DNA of 64,000 nucleotides from Schoenoplectus triqueter (Eukaryota > Streptophyta > Magnoliopsida > Poales > Cyperaceae): the NCBI GenBank assembly GCA_964058805.1, contig CAXKVV010000022.1, forward strand, positions 434,001-498,000, written 5' to 3'. Under the pieces are notes generated by a model. It saw only the letters and a list, made by a program, of their open reading frames with translations. It had not been told where the DNA came from and ran no database searches. Every line of letters begins with the position of its first letter. Within the stretch, counting starts at the first letter, position 1. Shown here one piece after another: positions 51,357 to 63,570 of this stretch. A program made the position numbers and the translations under genes.

Positions 51357-53771
51357 TTATTTACCATTCTCGATATATTTCAGGCATTGGTGCAGAGTAG
51401 AGGGTATGACCTGATTACTGTGAAGCCACGGGCGACCCAGCAACGCCCGATAAGAAGTTTCAGCGTCAATAACATAGAATTTAGTAGGCGCTTTTAGGCT
51501 TCCACATTGCAGGTTCAGAGTTATAGCTCCCAGGGCCTTTTGGGAGTTTTGATTGAAGCCATGAATAATCACCTTTTCGTCAGATAGATTCTTCACATCT
51601 AAGGTGATGGTCTTCAGGGTTTTAAGCGGCATGATATTGATCGAAGACCCTGCGTCGACCAAGATGCGGCCAATCTTTTGCCCTCCACAGTTTCCGGTAA
51701 TGTACAACGGGCGGTTGTGGTCGACGGTGCCTATTAGGAGGTCATCGTCCGTGAAATTTATACAGACGGCCCGCTTGGCGGTGAATAGGGCCTCCTGCAT
51801 ATTTTGCTCGATGAAATATGACTTGTACTTCTCAGGATCTTGCAAGGCCTGGATTAGTACCTCCCTTAGGTCTTGTGACATCATCAACGCATCAAATATG
51901 CTTAATAGCGCTGGAATTTTACGCAGATGTGCCAACACATTATATTCTTCGTCCGTCGACCGGGTCTTTTCTGGGTTCTTGCTTAGATTCTCAGCCTCTT
52001 TACCTTTATTTAGGGCCTTGTCCTTTCCCTTATCGGACTCTTTGGGAGCTTGTCTCTCAGGTATGTAAGTCCCGGACCGGAGCACGGCTTTACATTCTTC
52101 GTTTTTGGTCCCAGAGGTGCTTGCTTCCCCTTCATTGCTTAGGAAGAACATCTCCTCTAATGTTGGCATATCTTCATCGTGAGAAGAATATACCATATTG
52201 CACGAAGCACCCCAGATCTCTTCGCTTTCTTCTTTATTTATTTCTTCATCTGTATCTTCTTTCTTTTGACCTAGGGTTAGCTTCTCCCAGTCTTCTTTGG
52301 AGATGAAGTGTTGAAGGGTGATCGCCTCGGGACTGCCCTGCTCGTACTCTTCAATTTTATTCTTTCTGGACTTGTTATTTCTATGCTTCTTTCTCTTCTT
52401 AAGAACCTGGTCTTGGTTCTGGTCCACCTTATAATATACCCTGGGTTTTGGTGGGACCACTGGCGTGATGTCGTCTTGCCATTTCATGCCAGGTTCTTTC
52501 TTAAGGGCTTTAAGCATTTTAATCGATTTTTTCGATAAGTGCGTAGTCCATTGCTCTTCTTGATTTTCGCTTATTTGGCCCGGGATTTTCTCTTCTTCGT
52601 GAGAGATCATGTTGGCCTGCTCATGGGCTGATGGGCTTTGCAAGAACCCTTTTGGTAAAGTAATTTCACCATTTTTGTACGCCTTCTCGACCCAATCTTT
52701 GAAGACCCAACAATCTTCAATTGAGTGCCCTAGTACTCTGTGGTATGGGCAAAAGTTAGGTTCGTCCGATTTATCGACATCTTCTGGGCGTTTACTGGCC
52801 GGCAGGGTTAGACCGTTCTTCAGTGCCCCTCTGAAGATTTGGGCCACTTTATCTCTCCTGAAGGAGTACAGTTTAGATTTCTTTTGTTTAAGGGACTCAA
52901 AACTCCGCGAACTCCCTCCCGGATTGGGCCTGGGTCCCTTATTGTAATTGTTGCCATTAGTGCCGCTACTGCCGCTCTGAGTATCTGCGTTAGCGACCAT
53001 CTTATCCTTTAACGAGGTGAACGCCACTTTAGTCTCGGCTCGGGCTCCTCGTTGCGGCCTATTATTCATAAAGTTCGGCACGGTATGCGGTGACATCCTT
53101 TCCATATTAGATACCGACCTGAGCAAGTCTTTGAATGTGTTGACCTTTGTCACACCAAGAAGCATGCCCATCCACCCGTCAATGTTTTTCATGATTAGGT
53201 TGACGGCCTCATCTTCGGTTAATGTGCGGACGCATTTAATGCTGAGGTTCCGCCATCTATTGATAAAATCTGTCATTGACTCCCCTTTCTTGGGTTTAGT
53301 GCTTGCCAGATCGACTATGTTTATTTTATCAGACACCATGACAAAACGTGCCCTGAACGAGTCTGCCATCTCGTCCCAGGTCCTGATGCTGTTGTTTTCC
53401 AGCGAATAGTACCATTGGAAAGCGGTTCCCACTAGGCTTTGAGGGAATTGTCTTAACAACAGTGCATCATTGCCGCCCGTGTTACCGTACGAGGCTATAA
53501 AGTGGGCCAGGTGTTGTTCAGGGTTTAGGTCTTTATTGCCTTCCCCTGAGAAGGTCCTGAAGCGGGGAATCACATACCCTTTAGGATATTCTTCCAAGTC
53601 GTATATGGCAGGGTATGGATGTCCACAGTTTTTAACGGGAGGGATAGCGTACCCACCTCCAGCTATTTGCATTTGTTGGGCAATCATGACTTGAATCTCT
53701 TTCCGGGATATTCCCGTAGGTTCAGCCTCCACTTCTATGGTTCTATGTGGATGGGGTTTAGAATCGACAGG
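51357..53771 (-). CDS. Gag domain, zinc knuckle and protease, copy A
   Basis: Open from after the TAA to TAA 51357-51359. It contains the Gag core (FQWYYSLENNSIRTWDEMAD), the first CPYHRVLGHSIEDC and an uninterrupted protease (ILVDAGSSINIMP, RALLGRPWL). This shows that Gag and protease share one frame; the stop and frameshift seen in copy B are private to that copy. Confidence 0.85.
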   Translation of the reverse strand, partial: PVDSKPHPHRTIEVEAEPTGISRKEIQVMIAQQMQIAGGGYAIPPVKNCGHPYPAIYDLEEYPKGYVIPRFRTFSGEGNKDLNPEQHLAHFIASYGNTGGNDALLLRQFPQSLVGTAFQWYYSLENNSIRTWDEMADSFRARFVMVSDKINIVDLASTKPKKGESMTDFINRWRNLSIKCVRTLTEDEAVNLIMKNIDGWMGMLLGVTKVNTFKDLLRSVSNMERMSPHTVPNFMNNRPQRGARAETKVAFTSLKDKMVANADTQSGSSGTNGNNYNKGPRPNPGGSSRSFESLKQKKSKLYSFRRDKVAQIFRGALKNGLTLPASKRPEDVDKSDEPNFCPYHRVLGHSIEDCWVFKDWVEKAYKNGEITLPKGFLQSPSAHEQANMISHEEEKIPGQISENQEEQWTTHLSKKSIKMLKALKKEPGMKWQDDITPVVPPKPRVYYKVDQNQDQVLKKRKKHRNNKSRKNKIEEYEQGSPEAITLQHFISKEDWEKLTLGQKKEDTDEEINKEESEEIWGASCNMVYSSHDEDMPTLEEMFFLSNEGEASTSGTKNEECKAVLRSGTYIPERQAPKESDKGKDKALNKGKEAENLSKNPEKTRSTDEEYNVLAHLRKIPALLSIFDALMMSQDLREVLIQALQDPEKYKSYFIEQNMQEALFTAKRAVCINFTDDDLLIGTVDHNRPLYITGNCGGQKIGRILVDAGSSINIMPLKTLKTITLDVKNLSDEKVIIHGFNQNSQKALGAITLNLQCGSLKAPTKFYVIDAETSYRALLGRPWLHSNQVIPSTLHQCLKYIENGK

Positions 53772-55154
53772 TTATTTTCCCTTATGATTGCTTTTGGTAC
53801 TGTGGACCCCTTCTTGACGGGAGCTACCAGCTTTGAAATTGGCGTCTTGTGATTCTTGTAATGACTTGACCGCCTTAATCAGTTCTTCGTTTTGTTTCAG
53901 CATGGTAGCGATTAGCTCCCGTTGCCTAATCAGCTCTTCGTCCCGTGCCTCGATGTGGCCTTTTAATATTTCTATCTCATCGATGGGCACTTCGGGACGT
54001 GTTTCGACGTCATCTTCATTGTCGAAGAGATCAGGGTTTTCAATGTGGTCTTCCCCTTCCCTGCTATTGCCTTCGGGGTTGACTCTCTTGGGGGGTCTCC
54101 CTTTTCTACCGTTATTTTTGTTGGTATTGGTGACGTGAGCTTGATTAGGCGGGGACTGGTCGTCCTGGACCATATTCACCTCTCCATCAGTATCTAGATC
54201 AGTATCATAGCTTATACTGATGGTGTTGACCGAGAAGTGCTCTTCGTAGCGAGCGGTTCTTCTCTTCTTCTTCATTTGGTCAGGGGCAGTTATTTTCAGG
54301 TTGTTGAGTAGTATTCTCGAGCCTAATCGGCTGAATACACTCTTCTGGCCCAAGCGGTTGAATACGCTCTCGGACGGAGCGTTGGACCTGCCGGCCTTGC
54401 TGGGCTGGGTTTGAGACTGGGGCTTTGTTGGTTGGGAACCCTTTGGGACCCACACCTGCTGGGTGCTAGGTGTTGCCTTTGATGTAGATCTCCTCGGGTG
54501 TGGAGTGGAGACAATGGCTTGCGGTTGAGCCATGCCTTGAGATTGACCGGAGCGGGAGACGTATTGTCTCAACCTAGCGTTTCTAACGCTTCTCCTCTGT
54601 TTGAGGGCCCTGTGAGCCTTGTAGATGGCTTCTGCAGGGGTTTGAGACTTATCCTGGCGGCGTTGAGGCTTTTGAGTTGGGCGAGGTGTGGGCTTAGGCA
54701 CCTCCCATGCCTGGCGGAGCTGGCCTGTGGCCGAGTTCTTGGCCACTATTCGGAGGGCTGTAAATTTGTTAGAGATCGGGATAGCTGGCCTAGCCACTAG
54801 CTGGTTCTGGTATGCATCCAGGGCCCTCTTCCTGGATGCTTGAGAGTTACGGGCAGTTTGGGCTGCTGCCTTTGGGGCTGTCCTTTTGGACGGTCGCCTT
54901 CTCCTCTTTGGGGAGGTGGTAGGAGAGGCCATGACGTTGTTTGAGATCCCCTTGGGAGTCAGGGTGATCGAGTCCTCCTCCTCATCCGGGATGGAGATCC
55001 GGACGGTTGCGGGAGTGATCGTGGCCACTGGAGCTGGGCCGTAGAAGGTGAGTTCTTGCGGGATAGTCCCGAAGAACATAAAGAGCTTGCCCTCTGGGAT
55101 TTGTGCAAGCATGACGATGTAGGGAGCGAGGTTGAAGTTTCCAAAGTATGCCAT
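53772..55154 (-). CDS. gag: Gag N-terminal region, copy A
   Basis: Basic Pro/Lys-rich N-terminus and coiled coil as in copy B, ending at a TAA where copy B reads glutamine (CAA), a C-to-T change on the coding strand. The residues just upstream of the ATG are out of register between copies, which supports MAYFGNFN as the true start. Confidence 0.8.
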   Translation of the reverse strand: MAYFGNFNLAPYIVMLAQIPEGKLFMFFGTIPQELTFYGPAPVATITPATVRISIPDEEEDSITLTPKGISNNVMASPTTSPKRRRRPSKRTAPKAAAQTARNSQASRKRALDAYQNQLVARPAIPISNKFTALRIVAKNSATGQLRQAWEVPKPTPRPTQKPQRRQDKSQTPAEAIYKAHRALKQRRSVRNARLRQYVSRSGQSQGMAQPQAIVSTPHPRRSTSKATPSTQQVWVPKGSQPTKPQSQTQPSKAGRSNAPSESVFNRLGQKSVFSRLGSRILLNNLKITAPDQMKKKRRTARYEEHFSVNTISISYDTDLDTDGEVNMVQDDQSPPNQAHVTNTNKNNGRKGRPPKRVNPEGNSREGEDHIENPDLFDNEDDVETRPEVPIDEIEILKGHIEARDEELIRQRELIATMLKQNEELIKAVKSLQESQDANFKAGSSRQEGVHSTKSNHKGK

Positions 55155-55269
55155 TTCCTGCAAAACAAAATACTTGAAAATCATTAGTCATTTTTAGCAC
55201 ATAGAAGACCACTTGTATCTCTTAACTATTATATTTACCTCTCTCTTTCAGAGATAAGAGGAGAATCTA

Positions 55270-55288
55270 GGTCCCACTGGGCGTGCCA
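55270..55288 (-). promoter_or_regulatory. Primer-binding-site candidate, copy A
   Basis: Same 19 bases as in copy B (37012-37030) and the same 5-base gap from the 5' LTR, which begins at 55294 on the plus strand. Confidence 0.7.
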
Positions 55289-55293
55289 GATCC

Positions 55294-58200
55294 TGTGCGA
55301 CCCTTTTTCGCGCGCGCCGCACCGCCGCTGGGCGATGGATTGCGGAAGAAGGACACGGAGATCCCTCCCGAGCGTGCATCTGCTGGGTGCCGGCCGATTC
55401 TGCCGTTTAGAGAGATTTGGATGCACATTCAGGGGGTTTTTTAGTGATTGTGAGTTCTTGTAGATTCCGGTGGGCGCAAGCCCCCACCGTTAATTACCCT
55501 GGGCTACTAACCTCGAGGCACCTCTGGATCTTTGAAAGAGAGAAGCAAATAATATAGTCAAAAGATGGTCAAGTGGTCGTCTGGGTTCACAAAAGGGGTC
55601 CATGGAAGACGAACCTACAAACAGATCGGTTCAGTCTTTACCGCTTCAAGAGGTAACCTTACTACAGATCAGATTAATCTCTTCGAAGGGGTTCGAGGTG
55701 AGTCTACTACAGAACGACTCGACCTACTTCATCCTATGGAAGATGAACCTACAAACAGATCGGTTCAGTCTATGCCACCTCGAGATATAACCTTACTACA
55801 GACCAGGTTAATCTCTTCAGAGGGGTTTGAGGTGAGTCTACTACAGAACGACTCGACCTCCGTTGATCTAGAAGATAAACCTACTACAGAATGGTTCAAT
55901 CTTAACTAGTCAACAACCAATCACACAAAATACAACTCAAAGCACTGAGCCGGTTGATCTTGAGGTTGGTGAATCAGGAGAAGGGTGGATATGGCCCACG
56001 TGTTTCTTCTCACCGATCTTCTAGATTATGAATTCGAAGCACTAAGCCGATTCATAAACCTAGGAAACACAGTTACACACAATGTCAAACCTGAAGCGCT
56101 GAGCCAGCTTAACATTGAGGTATGTGTTAGTGAAGGAACCTACCTACAGAACGGTTCACATTCACTGTTTTGTGGATGAATCTACTACAGAACGATTCAA
56201 TCTCACAATCTCGGGAGATGAACCAGAAGACAAACTTATCGACATATGAGTTCAGTCTTGCTAGCTCAAATGATCATGAATTACTTGTTCAAGACACCGA
56301 GTCATTAAAATGTCACTTCTCTTGGACATCACAATGTTCTTCTTCTTCAAAGTCGACATATCTCTCCATGCTGATGTCGCAGCTTTGGTCATTCTTCAGT
56401 GAGCGTCAAGATGTTCTTGTCTCGACTAGTCATTCTATATGTTGCATTACTTGTGCAAAATTACTATGTTGCCCTACTCCCCTTGTGTGAGCGTGTTTAG
56501 TCATGAGTTACTTGCTCATGGTGATGAGTCGTTAAGATGTCACCTCTCTAGGACATCGTAATGTTCTTCTTCCTCAGAGTCGACATGTATCTCCATGTTG
56601 ATGTCGCAGCTCTGGTTATCCTTCATCAAGTGTCAAGATGTTCTTGTCTCGACATATCTCCTCATGTTGCTATCGAAGCCTTAGTCATTCTACGTCAAGA
56701 TGTTCTTGTCTCAACGTATCTTCTCATGTTGCCGTTGCAACCTTGTTTATCCTTCGTCAAGATGTTCTTGTCCTGACTATTCGTTCTAAATGTTATATCA
56801 TGTGTGCAAACATCCTCATGTGGCTCTACACCCCTTGTGTGAGCATATTTGTTCATCTTCAAAATGTAAAAAGTTTATTACATAATATTTTCCATCATTA
56901 TCTCTATTATAAAGATGCATTTATTTATTATTATTATTATTATTATTGTTATTATTATTATTTATTCTTAAACTCTATTTATCTATGTAGAAAATTATTT
57001 ACAAAAATAATAGAAAATGGGTTAGCTATTAACTAGAATTTTATTTATATTTTTGGGATTTTTATAATAGCTAAAATAGTAGAATTTTATTTTTATTATT
57101 TCTAAACTCTATTTATTTTGTAGAAAATCACTTACAAAAATAATAGAAAATAAAATGGCTATGATTTTTTTATTTATATTTTTTTAGAGTATTTATTATA
57201 GCCAAAGTAATAGAATTTCATTATTATATTTCATTATGTTGAAACACTATTCATTATGTAAGAGTTATTTACAAATCAAAAGATGATTAGCTATATTATT
57301 TTTATTATTATTTTTTTTATTTATTTTTAGGATCTATAATAGCTAAAAAGAAATCATTATTAATATTCTATCCTATTTATTGTAGTTTTTCATTATATTA
57401 TATTTTTTTATTTTTTTTATTATTCCTATTTCTTTTTATTATCTATAGAAAAATATAAGATTTCTATTATTATCATCATTATTTGAAAATAGCCATAAGG
57501 GATATAATTCATTATATTCTTTATTACAACTATTATTTTGTTGCATTTTATTCATCAAAAATATTTTTATTGTATATTTGTATAGAAATAACAAAAGAAA
57601 TGCAATTCATTTGATTATAAAACTATATTATCATTCTTTATTATAGAAGAAAATGCATTTACTATCTATTACCATGGTTGTATATATTTTGTATATTTTA
57701 TACTATTTATTTTTATTATTATATTTTTCTTACAGAAAATATTAACATAATCTCTATCATTGTTTATTTTTTTTATTTATCAAAGAATAGAGCTAATATC
57801 ATTATTTATTATTGCATATTACTATTGTCATTATTATTCCATGAAAATCACTTAAAAAATCAGTAAAATATATCTAACTATTATTCATCGTTTTATTTGA
57901 ATTTTTGAAATTTTTATAGTATTTAAAATGACAAGTCAAAGCTAAGTCAAATATATCAATATATGTAATGTCTTTTGCTTTAAAATTTTTTAACATGATT
58001 ATATTTTCAAAAACTGGAATATTATCATATAGAAAAATAGTATGAAAAATAAGGAAATTTTAGAAACAAATTTGAGTTAATTTGGAGTTCAGGAGCATTT
58101 TCAAATAATTTATTTACTCTATATCATTAATATTCTGTTATTATTTAATTATTAGGCCTAATCTGGGCCTTTAGATCTGTGTCAAGATTAGTGTACATCT

Positions 58201-61200
58201 TTTATTCAACTCCGTTCTCATCTGGGCCGTCAGATTCGCTCCAAGATTAAATCTTACGAGATGTAAGACCCATATTCATTATGTATCTTTATTTTAAACA
58301 ATGCCTTATTTTGGTCGTTCGATCCTTTCCAAGATTCGTACGCATACATCAATATTTGCGTCGAGGCGCCAATATTTGCGCCGATGTGCTTCTGCGATTC
58401 TCCGATCTATAAATCCTTTAATATTCGTGCCCATGGTGGCGCCGGCGACTGAGACCACCTCTCGCCGATCAGATGACTTCCTTAGCATCGTTTTAACACG
58501 AGAAAACGTTCCACGGTGGCTGATTAACAATCAATACGGTGGATAACACTGTCCACTAGCACCACTTGAAACAGATTGGTACCGCTCGGTATCAATGAAC
58601 AATCTTTGCAAATTCAACAAAATTAATCGATATTTTTGACAATTGACTACTTGATTTGCATCGTTTGCATATGCTAACGTATATGAAAGCCCTTAGCAAC
58701 ATTCAAATCGACTTACAACTCTGCTAGGCCAAGTATGTGATGGTACCGTTCGATACCAGTTATAATTCACTCGAAATTCCAGTTATCAACTTGTTTCCAA
58801 TGCTAATTGTTCACTTGACAAGCTTTATCACAACAATTGCAAACCGACTGTGTTCAATTATGCATGTAATTTCTTTCTGATTCCGACTTGAGGATCAATT
58901 TATCTGACACGGCGCGATAACTCATTGAAGATCATTAATTCCGTCGAGTTCTCAAGTTAAAACTGAGATCAATCGACTTTGAACAATACTACGACCTTGA
59001 ATACACAAGATACAAACACAGACTGAGATGAATTTGACGTTCAAACAAAGAATCAAAGCAAGAATTCCTACTGGTATCGAGTTCTCAGGTTTTAACCGAG
59101 ATCAATCGATTTAACCAGTTCAATTACAACCTCTGTGATCAAAATTCACTCAAGAAATGAAGCAAATATAAGAATCAAATCAAGCAATTCACAAAGAAAA
59201 GAGTAGAAAGGTGAAAATCAAAAGAAAAGATAGAAAATTCACTGACGATTATACTGTTATTCCAATAGAAGTTTGAATTACATACCTTTTTCTTCAAATT
59301 ACCACAAATCAAACTTCTGGATTCTTAATTGGCTTTGATTCAAGGATGACAGAACTTTCTTCTTGGAGAATTGAGAGAAATTAAATCGAGTTCTCAAGTT
59401 TATAACCGAGATCAATCGATTTCACCACTTCTTCTTCCTGTTCTTGCTCTCTTCCTCTCTATTTCTCACTGTTGGCTTTTAAATGGGTATGCTTATGCTC
59501 TCTTCTTGCGTGTCTGTTCTTCTCTGTGTGTAATCGGTTTATATAGGCAATTGAAATGGTGCACCAAAGGAATTAGAGCCATACACCATCTAAACACCAT
59601 CAATTGAGTTAGCTTGGCTCATGAACATGGTTCTCCAATTCTGTTATCCCTTCTGTTGCGATGTGGGCCCTTTTTAAAGAATCCAAAGTTTAGATCTTTG
59701 ACCTTTGACTTGATTCAGTTATCTCCATTCTAAATCGCTCACAGAACCTTCTAGCACCCTTGGTATACTATATATACTCATTTAAAGGCCTCCAAGGTGT
59801 CTCCTTAGTCTCTGCCATTGTAGTTTATCTCTTCAAGTTCTAACTCACTCACCCGAGCTCACACCTTAGCCATTACCATAGCTCCTCCATTCAATTGTCA
59901 AACTTCACCATTTCAACATCATCGTGTGAGTGCATAGAAGCCATAAACACTGCCAATTCGAGTTTATAGCACAAGGTTCTAACTTTCCTCAATTTACCCG
60001 ACCTTGTCATCTTATCTCAATTGCTCTTATTCAACGTTTAATTGCTGCTTTTTCTTTCATTTACAGCATCGCCTAGGTGATTAAAGTTTGCTTGTATCAT
60101 CAATTTTAAGCTTAGACCCACGGATCAAAGTTCTTCATTAATCGCCCGAGGTGATCATCCTCTCTCACTGCTCTATTCAATTGTATTCTTTTAATTTCGA
60201 GCGCTCACCCTTTCTCTCCTATGTACAGGCTATCTTTAGCTATAAAGGATTGAAGTTTCAAGCTTCAGAGAACTCGATTGACACCAATGGCGCCATCGGC
60301 CTCGGCGAGAAGAAGAAGAAAGCTCCCTCGGCGAGAAGAAGAAGAAAGAGAAGGAGGTGCGCCTGGCGCACAAAGTCCACAGCTAGGTGGGACCCACAGT
60401 CAGAGGCGCAATATGAATGGGCCAGGTGCACATCGTTTCTTCCTTTTGATTTAAATCTCTGTTTAGATCTGTGCATAAGCTTGGTGCATGATTGCCTGTG
60501 TGAGCTATACATTCATAAACCTGACAAATGGGCCCCACATGTAAGTATATGAATCTCGGCCCATTAGTCCAGCTGTGGATTGATTAACTCCCTGCTTAAA
60601 TCTAATTAATCTGACTTGGCACACTCTGATAGGTCCACTTGTTTAATCAATCCATTAATCATCTGCATTAGTGTTAAGCATGCTGAGGTGGCTCTGTAGT
60701 GTAGTGCCATGTGGCTTAACCCTCTGTGATGTGGCACCAATGGCTAGCTGCCATATGGCACTGGAGTGTTGAGGTGTGATGCTGTGGTGCTGCCATGTGG
60801 CACTGGGAGGGTGAGGTGTGATGTTGTGGTGTTGCCATGTGGCATATGGAAGGGTGAGGTGGGCCTGTCAGGTCTTGCCACGTGGCATGTTGGTGGGGCC
60901 CACATGTCAGGTCAGTATGGTGGTGGGGCCCACATGGCTGAGGTGGACCAATAGGGTGCTGACACGTGGCATGAGGTGGCCCAATGAGATGCTGACACGT
61001 GTCACACCCTCTCTCTTCTCTGATTATGTGTATGCGTGTTTAGGATTCCCAGTTTGCACCCAGATGTGTCTCTATCCCCAAGTTGCACCCAGATAAACCC
61101 TTGATTGAATCTCAGCCTTTGATCTTCTATTTTTTAATCTGTTTATCTTCCCTGAATTTATTCTGATAGCTCCACTTATCCAAAAATCATGAAAATTTCA

Positions 61201-62456
61201 CCAAAAATCCCTAAATTCATGATGATCATCCCTGTAATTTTTAATTCCATTTTTACCCTTCCTTCTCTGAATTAAAAATTCTTTTATCAAATAAACCCTA
61301 TTTCTTCTTCAGAATTAATCCCTGATCTCAATTGTAGCTCTGTGTCTCTGCCAATTATCTCTCTCTTGCAGAAACCACCCTAACTAAATACCAATTATAC
61401 TTATATTGATATTCATTAGGGCTTGATCTGATTAACAGTTGATTACATGTCAACAGTTGATACAGATCTAGACTTGATCAGATGGTTGCTCCCAGCTTTG
61501 GCACCTGATCAGTCTTGTGAAATTGACTTTCAATCCCTTAACATGAGGGTGACTTGGTCAGAGAACTGACTACTTATCAGTAATTGACACAAATCAAAGC
61601 ATGGTTAGGTGGTTGCTTGCAGCTTTGGCACCAGGTCAGCCTTGAAAGCAAAATCACATTTGGAATTTCTCATGACTAGTTGCATCAAAATGCTATCTTG
61701 GCATTGACATCATTTCATGTAGCATAGGGATTATACTGCTTCAGCTCCTTTCTAGGGTTAGCTCCAAGGGCAGATTTTTAGGGTTCAACTCTGACTCCTA
61801 TAATAGGTCACTGAGGTGTGGGGTCCACCTGTCAGTGAAAATGGTCACATGGGTGACTCATCAGATAGGCTATGTTGTTAGATTCATCTACAAGGGACTG
61901 CCAGGTGGGTCCTACTTGTCAGAGAAAATGTAATCAAATGGCTGACCCATCAGGAGATTTTCTCTCTCCGAAATCTCCCGAGGGTCAGCCACCTCGAATG
62001 AGTAGGAGGTGGTGGGGTATTTATATCCTTGCTCCACATTTAGGATTTTCCTTGTGGGATTAGTGCTTAACCTCTGTTCCGGATTGATTAGTTTTCTTAG
62101 CAAAATAGACTAGGTCCATGTCATTGGAGCTGTTCATAAGGGACTGCCATGTGGGTCCCACTTGTCAGAAAAGATATAATCACATGGTGACACCCGAGAG
62201 ATCTCCTCTCTCCCTCGATCCTCTCGGCTGTCACTCATGCTGAGTGGATAGAGAATAATGGGGTATTTATACTCTTCACTTCATGCCCAGCATTCCATTG
62301 TGGGACTAATGGATTCATTCCGGGGTTAAGCAGCGACCTCTTCTGATCAGTGGGCCATCTTCTTTCTTGCTTTCCCTTCTCATGATTTATTATTAATCAT
62401 TGATTTTATTTTCATTTATTCATCTACTCATCCTTGAAATTTTTCAAGGGTAAACA
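55294..62456 (-). repeat. LTR of copy A, right (5' LTR in element sense), 7,163 bp
   Basis: Partner of 5051-11726, and the fuller copy: it keeps the 57386-57900 segment missing from the left LTR. Internal features at the offset +50,730 from LTR1: hairpins 58943-58977, 59076-59110 and 59385-59420, TATA boxes 59538-59545 (-) and 59769-59776 (+), basic exon 60287-60386, G-box-like array about 60706-61003, duplicated TATA module about 61892-62345. Confidence 0.95.
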
Positions 62457-62461
62457 ACCAC
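62457..62461. repeat. Target-site duplication of copy A, right (ACCAC)
   Basis: Exact match to 5046-5050, directly after the CA terminus of LTR4. Confidence 0.93.
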
Positions 62462-63171
62462 GATCTAGTCGAAGACCACTTTTGACGTTTCCTTTGTACA
62501 CGAAATCCTGGTTAATAATCAGTCCGACCAAAAGAGCGATGAGAATGAGAAGGCGAAAATGACGATTCTCAGGACTCACGTTGTAACCTTCTAAAATTTA
62601 CCCACCATTAATGAAAACCTTGATTAAATACACTAGATCTTCCCCCTTACCGACATTTAATTCATAGTAGCCCCCATCTACCTTTGGTTTCCTTCCTATA
62701 ATTAATTCCTCAAGAACTCAATCAAATCCTTTGAACCTCAAAATAATCTTTCACATAATAATATTTCCTTAAAAAATAACCTTCTTAAAAAACTATGATG
62801 GAGTGATACGCATCTATGCAAAATATCAGAAAGAACGCTCAGTGCTCTACCTCAATAGGTCCTATCTATTGGGGGAAGAAGTTGATCGGGTAGGACGATT
62901 ATATAGTAATGTATCTAACAATAATCGCCGACAGGACATTAATAGAGTTAGATGGAGGCAGATCTGCCGGCATTAAGAATCACCGGTGAGAACTTCATGA
63001 TTAATATGCTTGATGAGTTATCCTTGTGAGAAATTATCTATGAAATTTGGGACTTGGCACACATACAAGGAATGATAGTGGAGAAATTTTAAGGTAAGGT
63101 TGTTAATGAGTAGGATAAGGTAATTAAAACCCTCTATTCATATCCTTTCAGAATATGAATTATTACATACC
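62462..63171. other. Right flank, no gene seen
   Basis: Moderately AT-rich intergenic DNA without a supported gene, RNA or bounded repeat. It continues the chromosomal sequence interrupted at 5050. Confidence 0.5.
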
Positions 63172-63570
63172 ACTCCTTAGTAACGGTTTTTATAGAAAAT
63201 CATTAAGAAAAATAGGTTATGGCAATTTCGCAATTTAATAGAAAGATTTAGCAACGGTTGCAGAAAAGTCGTTGGCAAAACTGTTTAAAAAATGGAAAAA
63301 CAAAGTAAAATCTTCGGCAACGGTTGCTTGCAAATAACCATTGCTGAACACATAAGAATCAATAATTGTTTATTCAAAACCGTTGCTGAAGAGTTATTCT
63401 TTTATTTTTTTCAGGAACAATCAGCAATGATTTTTTTTCTAAATAATCGTTGCTAATTATGAGAATCAACAACGGTTATTTTGTAAAAACCATTGCTGAA
63501 GGTGGTCTCATTTTTTTTTAAATAGACAATCAACAATAGTTTTCTCTCAATAACACTTGTTGATTGTCCC
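63172..63570. mobile_element. Candidate CACTA-type (En/Spm) subterminal repeat region
   Basis: Starts at CACTCCTTAGTAACGGTTTT and carries about a dozen alternating copies of AACGGTT and its complement (ACCGTTGCTGA, ACCATTGCTGA, AATCGTTGCTAA) within 400 bp. Dense, mixed-orientation short subterminal repeats with this AGCAACGGTT core are typical of plant CACTA transposons. No transposase is present and the other end is not in the window. The terminus is not a clean CACTA, so this is a candidate only. Confidence 0.45.

Larger units (their letters stand above)
46064..55154 (-). pseudogene. gag-pol: gag-pol polyprotein of copy A, single frame, broken
   Basis: Same architecture as copy B, ATG at 55154. 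Interruptions: TAA 53772-53774, TAA 51357-51359, TAG 51291-51293, a one-base insertion in a C run near 49585-49592, TGA 48509-48511 (shared with B), TAA 47372-47374, TAA 46565-46567 (shared with B) and TAG 46541-46543. Apart from the inserted base the frame is continuous, which shows that the family makes Gag and Pol as one frame without a programmed shift. The protease region is intact here, unlike in copy B. Confidence 0.85.
5051..62456 (-). mobile_element. Outer giant Ty3/gypsy (Tat-lineage) retrotransposon, copy A
   Basis: Two direct LTRs (5051-11726 and 55294-62456), each TG...CA, flanked by ACCAC duplications, enclose a gag-pol on the minus strand and an antisense plant-mobile-domain gene. 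The sense 5' LTR is therefore the right-hand one. Copy B (15257-44133) interrupts the interior. Without B and one duplication the element is about 28,524 bp, very large for the superfamily. Lineage assignment rests on the domain order with two RNase H domains, the very long LTRs and the antisense accessory gene. All genes are broken by stops, a frameshift and the nested insertion. Confidence 0.93.

Noticed and set aside
5051..62456. CRISPR-like or segmental duplication explanation for the four 7-kb repeats
   Set aside because: Each pair has TG...CA ends, flanking 5-bp duplications and PBS-like sequence beside the 5' LTR, which is diagnostic of LTR retrotransposition. There is no spacer-repeat regularity.
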